DNA of 64,000 nucleotides from Algoriphagus winogradskyi. GTDB lineage: Bacteria > Bacteroidota > Bacteroidia > Cytophagales > Cyclobacteriaceae. Shown one piece after another: positions 1 through 6,927 of this stretch; the first letter of the stretch is position 1, and every line of letters begins with the position of its first letter. A program made the translations under genes and the position numbers. The notes below the pieces were generated by a model. It was not told the origin of the DNA. It was given only the letters and a program-made list of their open reading frames with translations, and ran no database searches. The DNA lies in assembly GCF_900182815.1 (NCBI RefSeq), contig NZ_FXUA01000003.1:1-64000 (forward strand). Reading direction: 5' to 3'.

Positions 1-160
1 TGTAATTACTCCTGCTTGTTTTGCCATAAGTATATGGGGTTTAAGTGAAACATGCAGGAAAATTCAGTTTTATCCCATTGGCTATCAATTGAATGTGCAG
101 TATAGAGCAGAATCTGCTATAAGTTCAGGATTTAGCTGTATTACTCAGTCTTAGACGGAT

Positions 161-186
161 AAAAAAAATCCCGGAATATCCGGGAT
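161..186 (-). terminator. Rho-independent terminator of the DUF6266 gene
   Basis: Read on the minus strand, a 7-bp GC-rich stem (ATCCCGG pairing with CCGGGAT, 5-nt loop) is followed directly by a run of eight T. It lies about 70 bp beyond the stop codon of the gene ending at 257 and is the expected end of that transcript. Confidence 0.8.
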
Positions 187-256
187 CAACTGAATCAGTA
201 TAAATAGACATAGAATGACTTTTTACTTTTCAATAGTAGGGATCTTGAAGAATTAC

Positions 257-904
257 TTATTCCAGACTACCCAAGCAAACAGAACTTGAAAAGTACCTGG
301 CCTTATTCTTTTTCAAACGGTAGAAGGCAACGTATACATATCCGCCAACTAAATCCAAATTTGGGTCTAGGGTAAACGCTAAGAAACCTCTTTTTCTATA
401 TACCCCTTCATCTATCAATCGGAACTTTTTGCTAAGGGGATTATAAATCAACACCCAGCAAATATCTGAATGCCGGGCACGACCTACCTCTCCAACATCC
501 CAATAGATGGAATACTTTCTTTCCTCCTCCTTCACCAAATTCATTCCGGGGGACAAGTCAAGATCTCCATCACATACTTTGATCTTTTTTGGATAGAGGC
601 GAGGAATCCCATCCTCATTTTCCACTGCATGCTTCAGCGCCCAGGACATTGCCAAGTGAATCCCTCGTTTTCCTCCTGAAGTAAAGCGCTCAAAACCCAT
701 GGCCAATATGGATTCTATTGGAAGCAAGAACTGCTGTACCTCCACAAAAGCATTGTTTGAGTAAAGTTGCAGTTTGGATGGTTTGTAGTCAGCAGACCTT
801 GTGGCCTTTTGCTTAATAAAAGTCTTTCCCTTCTGCTTATATAGCACGAGATTACCAACTTTTCCTACGGCTCCACTTAATAGTGAATCTGTTACCTTTC
901 CCAT
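257..904 (-). CDS. DUF6266 family protein
   Basis: This 215-residue protein opens with MGKVTDSLLSGAVGKVGNLV followed by a YKQKGKTFIKQK stretch. That is the characteristic N-terminus of DUF6266, a Bacteroidota family of unknown function. There is no signal peptide or transmembrane helix. The C-terminal half is rich in beta-strand-like, aromatic segments (YSIYWDVGEV, GGYVYVAFYRL). It starts at an ATG and is a single-gene unit with its own terminator. No function is known to me; the family match is by N-terminal pattern only. Confidence 0.8.
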   Translation of the reverse strand: MGKVTDSLLSGAVGKVGNLVLYKQKGKTFIKQKATRSADYKPSKLQLYSNNAFVEVQQFLLPIESILAMGFERFTSGGKRGIHLAMSWALKHAVENEDGIPRLYPKKIKVCDGDLDLSPGMNLVKEEERKYSIYWDVGEVGRARHSDICWVLIYNPLSKKFRLIDEGVYRKRGFLAFTLDPNLDLVGGYVYVAFYRLKKNKARYFSSSVCLGSLE

Positions 905-1006
905 TATTAGTTGTATTTAAATTAATTGTCTAGGATTACGGGTGGCAATCCCGTAGAAGCTTCACACCTGAGCCCATATTGCTCCCTTGAACTCCCCTTA
1001 CTCACT

Positions 1007-1056
1007 GGGAGAATCAAGGGAACTACAAGGGAGGATTAAGGGAGAATTAAGGGAGG
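1007..1056. repeat. Short purine-rich direct repeats upstream of DUF6266
   Basis: The word AAGGGAG, usually followed by an ATTA-like spacer, recurs four times within about 50 bp. The rest of the 905-1141 gap shows nothing else I can name. It may be upstream regulatory DNA for the gene at 257-904, but no operator or promoter can be assigned. Confidence 0.4.
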
Positions 1057-1141
1057 AAGTATGCCTTTGACTACTAGCAGCATATGATCATCCCTTACTA
1101 GGACTGGGATTATAATATCACTTGAATTAAGGCAATGCCAG

Positions 1142-1348
1142 TTAGAATATATATTCCCTTAGTTTTTCTTCGGGAATTCCGGAGAATGCGGAAAACTCCG
1201 CCACAGTAACAAATTGCTTTTCCCCTTTTTCAAGATGTTCCCGGATTTTTCGTAGTACATCGTGGCTGTACCGCTCACTCCGTCCGGTAATGCGCTGAAC
1301 ATCCTTAGCATAGATTACACATCTTTTTGTGATCATCAGAATTCTCAT
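1142..1348 (-). CDS. Small conserved-type protein, 68 residues, HTH-like
   Basis: Encodes a basic 68-residue protein with a short strand (RCVIYAKDVQ) and two helical segments. RITGRSERYSHDVLRKIREH looks like a recognition helix and VTVAEFSAFSGIPEEKLREY like a second helical pair. Its ATG directly abuts the stop codon of the terpene-synthase-like gene (1348/1349), so it is almost certainly translated from the same mRNA. Small proteins of this shape are common in Bacteroidota but have no assigned role that I know. It could be a DNA-binding partner of the Crp-like regulator; that is inference from position. Confidence 0.65.
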   Translation of the reverse strand: MRILMITKRCVIYAKDVQRITGRSERYSHDVLRKIREHLEKGEKQFVTVAEFSAFSGIPEEKLREYIF

Positions 1349-2242
1349 TTAGGTCTTTTTCACTCCATTTACAGTGGTTCCATACCGAAGAGCATTTTCT
1401 TCGGACCAGTACAGACATCCTCCTAGCAATAATAGTAAACGATCTGCCCATTCAGAGAGGGTCTTATTTTCATTTTTGAATTCCTGAATTATCTCCAATA
1501 AACTATCAAATAGTATGGATATGAGTTTGACCGCATGTCTGCAAGCCTCAGCGTCGGATATTCCAGTATGAATTTGCCGTAGCACTAATTCATTTTGGCT
1601 ACTTTGGGTTTTCCCATGAAATTCAAATGCCTTTAAATCTGCGAAGAGGCATAGAATTCTAGCTATGCGTTGTTCCACCCATTCGATAGGGTATTCCTCT
1701 GCCGGAAAGTGCAATTTGAGGAAGTGGATAGCAAGGTAAATACCTGAACCATAGGCATGCTGCATAGTGAATAAATTCATGCCTGGGATAATACCTTGTT
1801 TTATATTATAATATTCCCAGCGTCTTGCCTGTAGGTAATCATCCAGATAAAACCAGAGTGTATCCAACCATTCCTGATCGCTTAAATCTGACATATTCTC
1901 AAGCACATCTTCCAATGCAAACCACAATGAGCTAAATGGACTTTCAAATTCCTGATAAAATGAATATTCCTCCCATCTGTGAAAGAACTCCATAGCCTCC
2001 TCGTAAAAACAATCTTGTAGCAAGTCATCCAGAGTAGTTAGGCAGAAGAAAAACTTGGTAACCTGCTCCAGCTGAGGTTTGTCAAGATCTGGCAATGCAT
2101 AACCAGCAAACCATAGGATTTTATCACTTTTTAAGACTAACTCATCGTCCACTAAACCAAAACTCCAACCCCATTCAATAGCTGCTGCTTCTGCACTGCG
2201 TGTATGTAAATTGAGAGACACTGGTAAAATAGAGAGGTTCAT
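1349..2242 (-). CDS. Class I terpene synthase-like protein with degenerate active site
   Basis: A 297-residue, all-helical protein of typical bacterial terpene cyclase length. An aspartate-rich motif DDLLQD is at residues 72-77, in the context FCLTTLDDLLQD. A segment near 145 (WEYYNIKQG) corresponds to the diphosphate-sensor region, with Lys in place of the usual Arg. The NSE metal-binding site appears as ADLKAFEFH at 201-209, followed by the family-typical NELVLRQIHTGISDAEA. An RY motif is at 286-287. At the NSE site only the Asp and general frame survive: the usual Asn, Ser and Glu ligands are Ala, Ala and His. Catalysis is therefore uncertain. The gene overlaps the upstream regulator by 4 nt. 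Confidence 0.75.
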   Translation of the reverse strand: MNLSILPVSLNLHTRSAEAAAIEWGWSFGLVDDELVLKSDKILWFAGYALPDLDKPQLEQVTKFFFCLTTLDDLLQDCFYEEAMEFFHRWEEYSFYQEFESPFSSLWFALEDVLENMSDLSDQEWLDTLWFYLDDYLQARRWEYYNIKQGIIPGMNLFTMQHAYGSGIYLAIHFLKLHFPAEEYPIEWVEQRIARILCLFADLKAFEFHGKTQSSQNELVLRQIHTGISDAEACRHAVKLISILFDSLLEIIQEFKNENKTLSEWADRLLLLLGGCLYWSEENALRYGTTVNGVKKT

Positions 2243-2829
2243 AAGTCTTTGGATCCTTTTTCACTATACCAGCGGGATACTTTTCTTAGACTACAATTAA
2301 ATAAGCCAGCTAGGTCCGTTTGCTTTAATAGGAAGATATAGTCTCCTAGGTATTTTGTCAGTTCCCGATAACCAGCTTCAAGTCCCAACAATCTAATTCC
2401 ATTCATTTCAGTCCTTCTACTCATGATATAGGACATAACCTTTGATTCCAATTTCATGAGGTTATGATTTTTTTTGGCTACATATTCCTGAGAGTCAGCA
2501 GATAGCTCAATATAGACCCCATCATTGAGGGTTTTCAGGTAATACTCACTCGCCTGATTGGTGTAATAAGAATGAAATTCTGTGGCAATGTCCCCTGTAG
2601 TAAAAAGATACTCCAAATTGGGAGTACCATCCTTTTCTCTGTAAAGCCCAATCAGTCCTTCACAGACAAAGCGTGAGAATTGATCTATTTTGCCAGCTTC
2701 CTTAATAATCATTCCTTTTTTAAACCTTTTTTGATCAAGTCTTGAAAAAAGAGCTGACAGATCTTCTTCAGAAATCTCCATTAGACTTTTATAAAAATCG
2801 ATCAATTGCAAACGGTACTTTCTGTCCAT
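2239..2829 (-). CDS. Crp/Fnr-family transcriptional regulator
   Basis: A 196-residue protein with an N-terminal cyclic-nucleotide-binding-like beta-barrel at about residues 20-120 (FKKGMIIKEAGKIDQF, FVCEGLIGLYREK, GDIATEF). A long dimerisation helix follows, then a C-terminal helix-turn-helix ending TDLAGLFNCSLRKVSRW, near 165-185. This is the arrangement of Bacteroidota Crp/Fnr-type activators, most of which do not bind cAMP in a proven way. It is the first gene of an operon; its ATGA overlap couples it to the terpene-synthase-like gene, which it may control or be modulated by. It is divergent from the MauE gene at 3138. Confidence 0.85.
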   Translation of the reverse strand: MDRKYRLQLIDFYKSLMEISEEDLSALFSRLDQKRFKKGMIIKEAGKIDQFSRFVCEGLIGLYREKDGTPNLEYLFTTGDIATEFHSYYTNQASEYYLKTLNDGVYIELSADSQEYVAKKNHNLMKLESKVMSYIMSRRTEMNGIRLLGLEAGYRELTKYLGDYIFLLKQTDLAGLFNCSLRKVSRWYSEKGSKDL

Positions 2830-3137
2830 GACCTTTCTATTTAATTAAACAATACTATCCCGTGTGTGAAAAAGCAGATTACAATCATTATTTAGACTAA
2901 ATCCACACTGTTAATTTAATGTTAAGAAGCATTTATGTCAAGAATAAAAAGGCGACGACTAAATTTTTTTTAGGAAAAAATGCCAATTGGCGTGATTTAG
3001 ACGAAAAATTTAATGGATACGCCAAGTGGCTTACAATCAATTGATCACATGTCTCTAATTTTTCTACATGGTTGGGGTTCCAACAGGCTTGGATATACTC
3101 AAGCAAATGGTAAGTCAATGTTATATATGACAAATTT
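2830..3137. other. Divergent intergenic region, Crp regulator / MauE
   Basis: About 310 bp of AT-rich DNA between divergent genes. It holds a perfect 10-bp palindrome GCCAATTGGC near 2980 and a related CGCCAAGTGGC half-site pair near 3020. These are possible operator sites. No promoter could be assigned with confidence. Confidence 0.35.
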
Positions 3138-3536
3138 ATGAATAGGATCCTCTGCACTTTTCTAATCCTTCTCTGGACCTACACTGGTCTAGACAAGGTA
3201 ATCCGCTTTGATGCGAGTAGAAAAGCATTTTATAATCAAACTTTTCCTGGAGAATTGGCAGAGATTCTAGCCTATGCCATTCCATTTACTGAGTTGCTAC
3301 TCGCCCTGCTCCTGCTCTTTTCAGTGACCCGATGGTGGGGATATCTGGGAAGCATCCTTCTTCTTTCAGTATTTACCACTTATGTAGGACTGATCTGGGT
3401 GGGAGCTTTTCCTAGGGTGCCGTGTAACTGTGCGGGGATAATTGAAAGCTTGGGATGGGCGGAGCATTTTGTTTTGAATGTGGTGTGTATTGGAGTGGCG
3501 ATTTTGGGACTTAATAATTTAAAATGTAAGAATTAG
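3138..3536 (+). CDS. MauE/DoxX-like redox-associated membrane protein
   Basis: A 132-residue protein with four predicted membrane helices (about residues 3-20, 43-62, 66-88 and 112-128). A short loop carries a Cys-x-Cys pair, RVPCNCAGIIESLGWAEH. That loop is diagnostic of the MauE-type proteins of Bacteroidota, thought to handle disulphides or electrons in the periplasmic membrane. The gene starts at an ATG, is on the plus strand and probably belongs with the DUF6520 gene and the convergent TlpA-SusC-SusD operon. That set recurs in this phylum as I recall it. The partner gene is now separated by 1.6 kb of repeats. Confidence 0.8.
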   Translation: MNRILCTFLILLWTYTGLDKVIRFDASRKAFYNQTFPGELAEILAYAIPFTELLLALLLLFSVTRWWGYLGSILLLSVFTTYVGLIWVGAFPRVPCNCAGIIESLGWAEHFVLNVVCIGVAILGLNNLKCKN

Positions 3537-3716
3537 GAATTTAAAATTGGGGAAGTTGTCCGATGTTGGATGTCCGGTGCCCGGTGAGGAGGAATTGGGA
3601 ATTTAAAATTTAAAATGGGTGGAAGTTCCGCCACGGAGGACAGGTGTTAGTTGTTAGTTGTTAGTTGTTAGTTGTTGGTTCCGCCAAAGCGGACAGGTGT
3701 TGGTTGTTAGGATTCT
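3537..3716. repeat. Word-repeat tract (AATTTAAAATGG, CCGATGTTGG and GTTAGTTGTTGG families)
   Basis: Three short-word families follow each other directly after the MauE stop. First comes AATTTAAAAT-type, then TCCGATGTTGGATGTCCGG-type, then a GTTAGTTGTTAGTTG run. Two copies of a TTCCGCCA...GGACAGGTGTTGG-type linker lie near 3628 and 3680. There is no coding potential beyond frame shadows. Confidence 0.8.
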
Positions 3717-3764
3717 CGGTTATTAACGCGTTGGTAGTTAAAGTATGAGGAGCATGCCGTAGGT

Positions 3765-4800
3765 ATGCAAGATGGGTAGCACCGGGTTTTAACCCGGTGT
3801 ATAGGATTATAATAATTAAACAGCGCTGGCCCGGAATCCTCATTCGGAGATGAATGCCTGGAGCCAGCAAGATGAAATCCGAATCAATTTCGGATGTGAG
3901 ATGAACGGTTCGGTAAGAAAAAATGGTCGTTGAGACACAGACCACGGATGGAGATAGCTGGTGTTGAATGTTGAGTGACCGATGTTAGATGTTATTAATG
4001 ATGAATGTAAAATTTCAAATATCGAATGATGAAGTAGGAGGCGTTAAAGTAACCTGATTATAGTCAGTAGGCTGGGGTTTCAACCCCAGCTTATAGAAGT
4101 ATAATGTTTTACCAGCGCTGGCCCGGAATCATCATTCGGAGATGAATTCGGTATGCCAGTAAGATGGAATCCGAATCGATTTCGGATGTGAGATGAACGG
4201 TTCGGTAAGAAAAAATGGTCTGTGAGACACAGACCATGGATGGAGATAGCTGGTGTTGAATGTTGAGTGACCGATGTTAGATGTTATTAATGATGAATGT
4301 AAAATTTCAAATATCGAATGATGAAGTAGGAGGCGGTCAAGAAATAGGATTGTAGTCAATAGGCTGGGGTTTCAACCCCAGCTCAAAGAAGTATAATGTT
4401 TTACCAGCGCTGGCCCGGAATCGTCATTCGGAGATGAATTCGGTATGCCAGTAAGATGGAAACGGGTAGCCATCATTGTTAGAAATGTTGAATAAAGAAT
4501 ATGCAATTAAACCGCTGAATTTTTGTCAGTAGAATGTATTAGCAAAAGTCATGGATTGTTGGGTCTGTGAGACACAGACCATGGTTGGAGATGGCTGGTG
4601 TTAGGTGACCGATGTTAATTGTTAATAATGATGAATGTAAAATTTCAAATATCGAATGATGAAGTAGGAGGCGTTAAAGTAACCTGATTATAGTCAATAG
4701 GCTGGGGTTTCAACCCCAGCTCAAAGAAGTATAATGTTCAACAGCGCTGGCCCGGAATCGTCTATCGGAGATGATTACCAAATGCCAGCAAGATGAAACC
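3765..4800. repeat. 292-bp tandem repeat array with conserved hairpin element
   Basis: An element beginning CAGCGCTGGCCCGGAATC recurs at 3821, 4113, 4405 and 4742, with spacings 292, 292 and 337. A fifth copy lies 9.3 kb away at 14083. Each holds nested complementary arms (CTGGC...GCCAG around an AATC.TC / GATGATT-like inner stem). Three copies are preceded by GCTGGGGTTTCAACCCCAGC (4071, 4363, 4701). Most are followed by GGTCTGTGAGACACAGACC or a degenerate form (3925, 4217, 4562, 4834). No plausible long ORF follows the repeat period, so this is non-coding repeat DNA. Confidence 0.85.
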
Positions 4801-4892
4801 GAATCGATTTCGGATTTCTTTGGTAAGAAAAAATGGTCGTTGAGACACACACCATGGTTGGGGGTGTTCCAGATTACGGGAACCGAGGTAGA

Positions 4893-4952
4893 AACCTTCG
4901 GGGTTTTGAAAACCCCAAAGGTTAAAAAAGGGGCGGCTGCTGAAACCGCCCC
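4893..4952. repeat. Two tandem palindromes
   Basis: Two stem-loops lie back to back. One has AACCTT.GGGGTTTT / AAACCCC.AAGGTT arms (4893-4923). The other is a GGGGCGG / CCGCCCC stem (4930-4952). They continue the palindrome style of the preceding tandem array. Confidence 0.7.
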
Positions 4953-5108
4953 ACAGCCCAAAACCTTGCAAGAATGGGCTGCAAAAAATAAGAATGGGAA
5001 TTTATTCCTCGAAAAGACCAGAGCTCGAGGCTGGTTTATGCTGATGAATTCCTGGAAGGGAGATGCCGAAAACCCTTATCAGAGTAGGCAAACAACCAGA
5101 AACGGTTT

Positions 5109-5137
5109 CCCTGTTTTTGATCTGTTAAAAAACAGGG
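5109..5137 (+). promoter_or_regulatory. Perfect hairpin immediately upstream of DUF6520 start
   Basis: CCCTGTTTTT and AAAAACAGGG form a perfect 10-bp stem with a 9-nt loop, ending 6 nt before the ATG at 5144. It occupies the translation-initiation region, so it could control ribosome access. It could also simply be another member of the local palindrome set. Confidence 0.55.
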
Positions 5138-5143
5138 CATCTT

Positions 5144-5419
5144 ATGAATAAAGTAAAGGGCGCATTGCCCATGATCGCTTTCGTATTTGCTGCCTTTGCA
5201 GCATTTGCGTTTAACTCTCCAAAAGAGGATAGAGAATATGGCAAAGGTGGAGGTATCTGGTACGATGTTACCGATACTGATCCAGGCATTAACACTTACC
5301 AGTGTGAGTCAGGATCTCAGCATTGTCTGTATGACGACCCATCAGTGATGGGGAATCCAATCTCTGCACCAGGACAGCTATTTGTTGTCAAAAATGCCAG
5401 TAATTTAACACCGGCTTAA
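5144..5419 (+). CDS. DUF6520 family exported protein
   Basis: A 91-residue protein beginning MNKVKGALPMIAFVFAAFAA, a signal-peptide or membrane-anchor segment typical of DUF6520. After cleavage, a small mature region has two cysteines in a C-x6-C arrangement (CESGSQHC), possibly a disulphide. The family is Bacteroidota-specific and of unknown function. It commonly accompanies MauE, TlpA and SusC/SusD genes, as it does here. The gene ends at a strong terminator and converges with susD. Confidence 0.8.
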   Translation: MNKVKGALPMIAFVFAAFAAFAFNSPKEDREYGKGGGIWYDVTDTDPGINTYQCESGSQHCLYDDPSVMGNPISAPGQLFVVKNASNLTPA

Positions 5420-5427
5420 TTTAATCT

Positions 5428-5464
5428 GGGAGAGTCAGAAACGTAACCTGACTCTCCCTTTTTT
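5428..5464 (+). terminator. Strong Rho-independent terminator after DUF6520
   Basis: An 11-bp perfect stem, GGGAGAGTCAG / CTGACTCTCCC, with a 9-nt loop is followed by TTTTTT. It sits 9 nt after the DUF6520 stop codon and touches the stop codon of susD on the other strand. For the minus-strand transcript the hairpin lacks a U-tract. Confidence 0.9.
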
Positions 5465-6783
5465 CAATACAATAGGTTCCGCTCCCGGATTGAAAGCTTT
5501 AATTGGAAGTTCTCCGGTTTTCCCTCAAATATCACTAACTCATCTCCCTCATATCTCCTTAAAGTTAATTGCTCCCCATCGTGATAACTGAACCTTTTTA
5601 GGTCAGCCCATCTTTGGCCTCGGTACAACAGTGTTTTTCTTCTTTCTTCAAGTACAGTTTTTAAATAATTTTGTTGATCCTCATTACCTGCATAATCAAC
5701 TATCCTGGATGCTAATAAGATATCCAAGTAGTTTTTCGCCTTTTCAATATCTCCCAATCGAACATGGGCTTCCGCTAAAATCAAATAAATTTCATCAAGG
5801 GCAACTCCGGTAAACAACTCATAATTGCCTGTATAACTCCCTTTGAAAGATGTTGAATTCATATTATTCTCAAACAAAAACTTTGATCTTAGATCTAATG
5901 AGTCAAAACTTTTGACAAAAAGAGAATCTACATAAGCTACATTCTCACCGGAAACTGAGCCTTGTGGAGCAAGAAAGGTAAATAAGATAGTTTCTGAGTT
6001 AAATAAAGGAGAGGGATAAGCCTGTGAAAAATCCAGATCCTGATAATCCATTAAGGTAAAACCTCCATCTAATACTAATTTAGCATAAGTAGCAGCATCA
6101 GAATAATTCCCCAAATAAAGGCTGATCCTAGCCAATAGTCCATAACCAGCGTAAAGAGACGGCTGAGTAGCATAGTCTGTTTTTATTGGAAGCAAGAGAA
6201 TCGCCTCCTGCAAATCATTTAAGATTTCCGTAAATACTTCTTCTGATGTTTTAAGCTCTTGTGCAGCATTAATATCAGCTGTTGATGGCATAGGAATCAC
6301 AAATTCATCGCTATCTAAAGTACTGGAAGGCATAGGCAGGTATAATACCGCCAGTTCAAAATAGGCACTTGCCCTCCAAAACAATGCTTTTCCTTTCAGC
6401 CTCATTTTATCTTCTTCTAGCCAGTCAGGGTCTTCATTTAGCTTATCAAGTGTGACATTGGCATAACTGATTTTTCTATACATAATAGAATAATCCAAAG
6501 GAGCCTCATCAGGAAGATAGGGGTCTAAATCCCACAAATATGCTCTTTGTTGCCAGGAATTGAAATTCTGCCAGTTGGACTTTGATGTCCAATAATCATC
6601 TGAAAACATAAAAGGCAGGATAGTCGTCAGGTTCATTGTCCCATATCCATCAAGCAATGCTTCAAAATCCGGGACAGATTCAGGCACAAGGATGGATTTA
6701 GTAGGTTTTTCATCCAAAAACCCCTGACAGGATGTGCTTATAAGCAATCCAAGTAACATTAATATTCTATAGTGTAATTTCAT
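5464..6783 (-). CDS. RagB/SusD family nutrient-uptake outer-membrane lipoprotein
   Basis: The start at 6783 gives MKLHYRILMLLGLLISTSC, a lipoprotein signal with the lipobox Cys at residue 19. The open frame upstream to 6906 is repeat DNA, not protein. The mature protein shows SusD features: DEKPTKS after the Cys, a Tyr-rich helical repeat region, GYGLLARISLYLGNYSDAATYA (TPR-like) and the C-terminal ERRKTLLYRGQRWADLKRF. At 439 residues it is on the short side of the family. It should sit on the outer leaflet as the lid of the SusC channel. It is the third gene of the TlpA-SusC-SusD operon, separated from susC by a 144-bp gap holding a repeat. Confidence 0.9.
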   Translation of the reverse strand: MKLHYRILMLLGLLISTSCQGFLDEKPTKSILVPESVPDFEALLDGYGTMNLTTILPFMFSDDYWTSKSNWQNFNSWQQRAYLWDLDPYLPDEAPLDYSIMYRKISYANVTLDKLNEDPDWLEEDKMRLKGKALFWRASAYFELAVLYLPMPSSTLDSDEFVIPMPSTADINAAQELKTSEEVFTEILNDLQEAILLLPIKTDYATQPSLYAGYGLLARISLYLGNYSDAATYAKLVLDGGFTLMDYQDLDFSQAYPSPLFNSETILFTFLAPQGSVSGENVAYVDSLFVKSFDSLDLRSKFLFENNMNSTSFKGSYTGNYELFTGVALDEIYLILAEAHVRLGDIEKAKNYLDILLASRIVDYAGNEDQQNYLKTVLEERRKTLLYRGQRWADLKRFSYHDGEQLTLRRYEGDELVIFEGKPENFQLKLSIRERNLLY

Positions 6784-6804
6784 GTGTTTATAATTTGATT
6801 TTTT

Positions 6805-6862
6805 ATGGCCACATAGCCTGTCCCGATCCGCCGCGGCGATCCGGGAGAATCTCGCAGGGTGA
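6805..6862. repeat. Dispersed repeat copy between susC and susD
   Basis: The block runs ATAGCCTGTCCCGAT, a CG-rich centre, ATCCGGGA, then GAATCTCGCAGG. It matches the block at about 11893-11950 upstream of tlpA and resembles the widespread Bacteroidota element ending in GAGAAATCTC. It contains inverted arms CCCGATCCGC / GCGATCCGGG. It interrupts an otherwise tight operon. Confidence 0.7.
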
Positions 6863-6927
6863 AAGATCAACCCATTGTGTGTCGCTTGTGTCATGCTCGA
6901 TTTCATGCGTTTATTTCAATTGAAGAG

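Noticed and set aside
2933..3157. 74-codon frame upstream of MauE on the minus strand
   Set aside because: It lies in the divergent promoter region and overlaps the MauE start, with no motif.
3655..3716. GTTAGTTG runs considered as a CRISPR array
   Set aside because: No constant repeat/spacer spacing, words vary, and no cas gene is in the window.
4771..5151. Open frame of 126 codons on the plus strand before DUF6520
   Set aside because: Its first half translates the palindromic repeat array, it overlaps the DUF6520 start and the hairpin, and it has no recognisable domain.
6784..6906. 41-residue N-terminal extension of SusD
   Set aside because: It encodes repeat DNA; the lipoprotein signal begins at the ATG at 6783.
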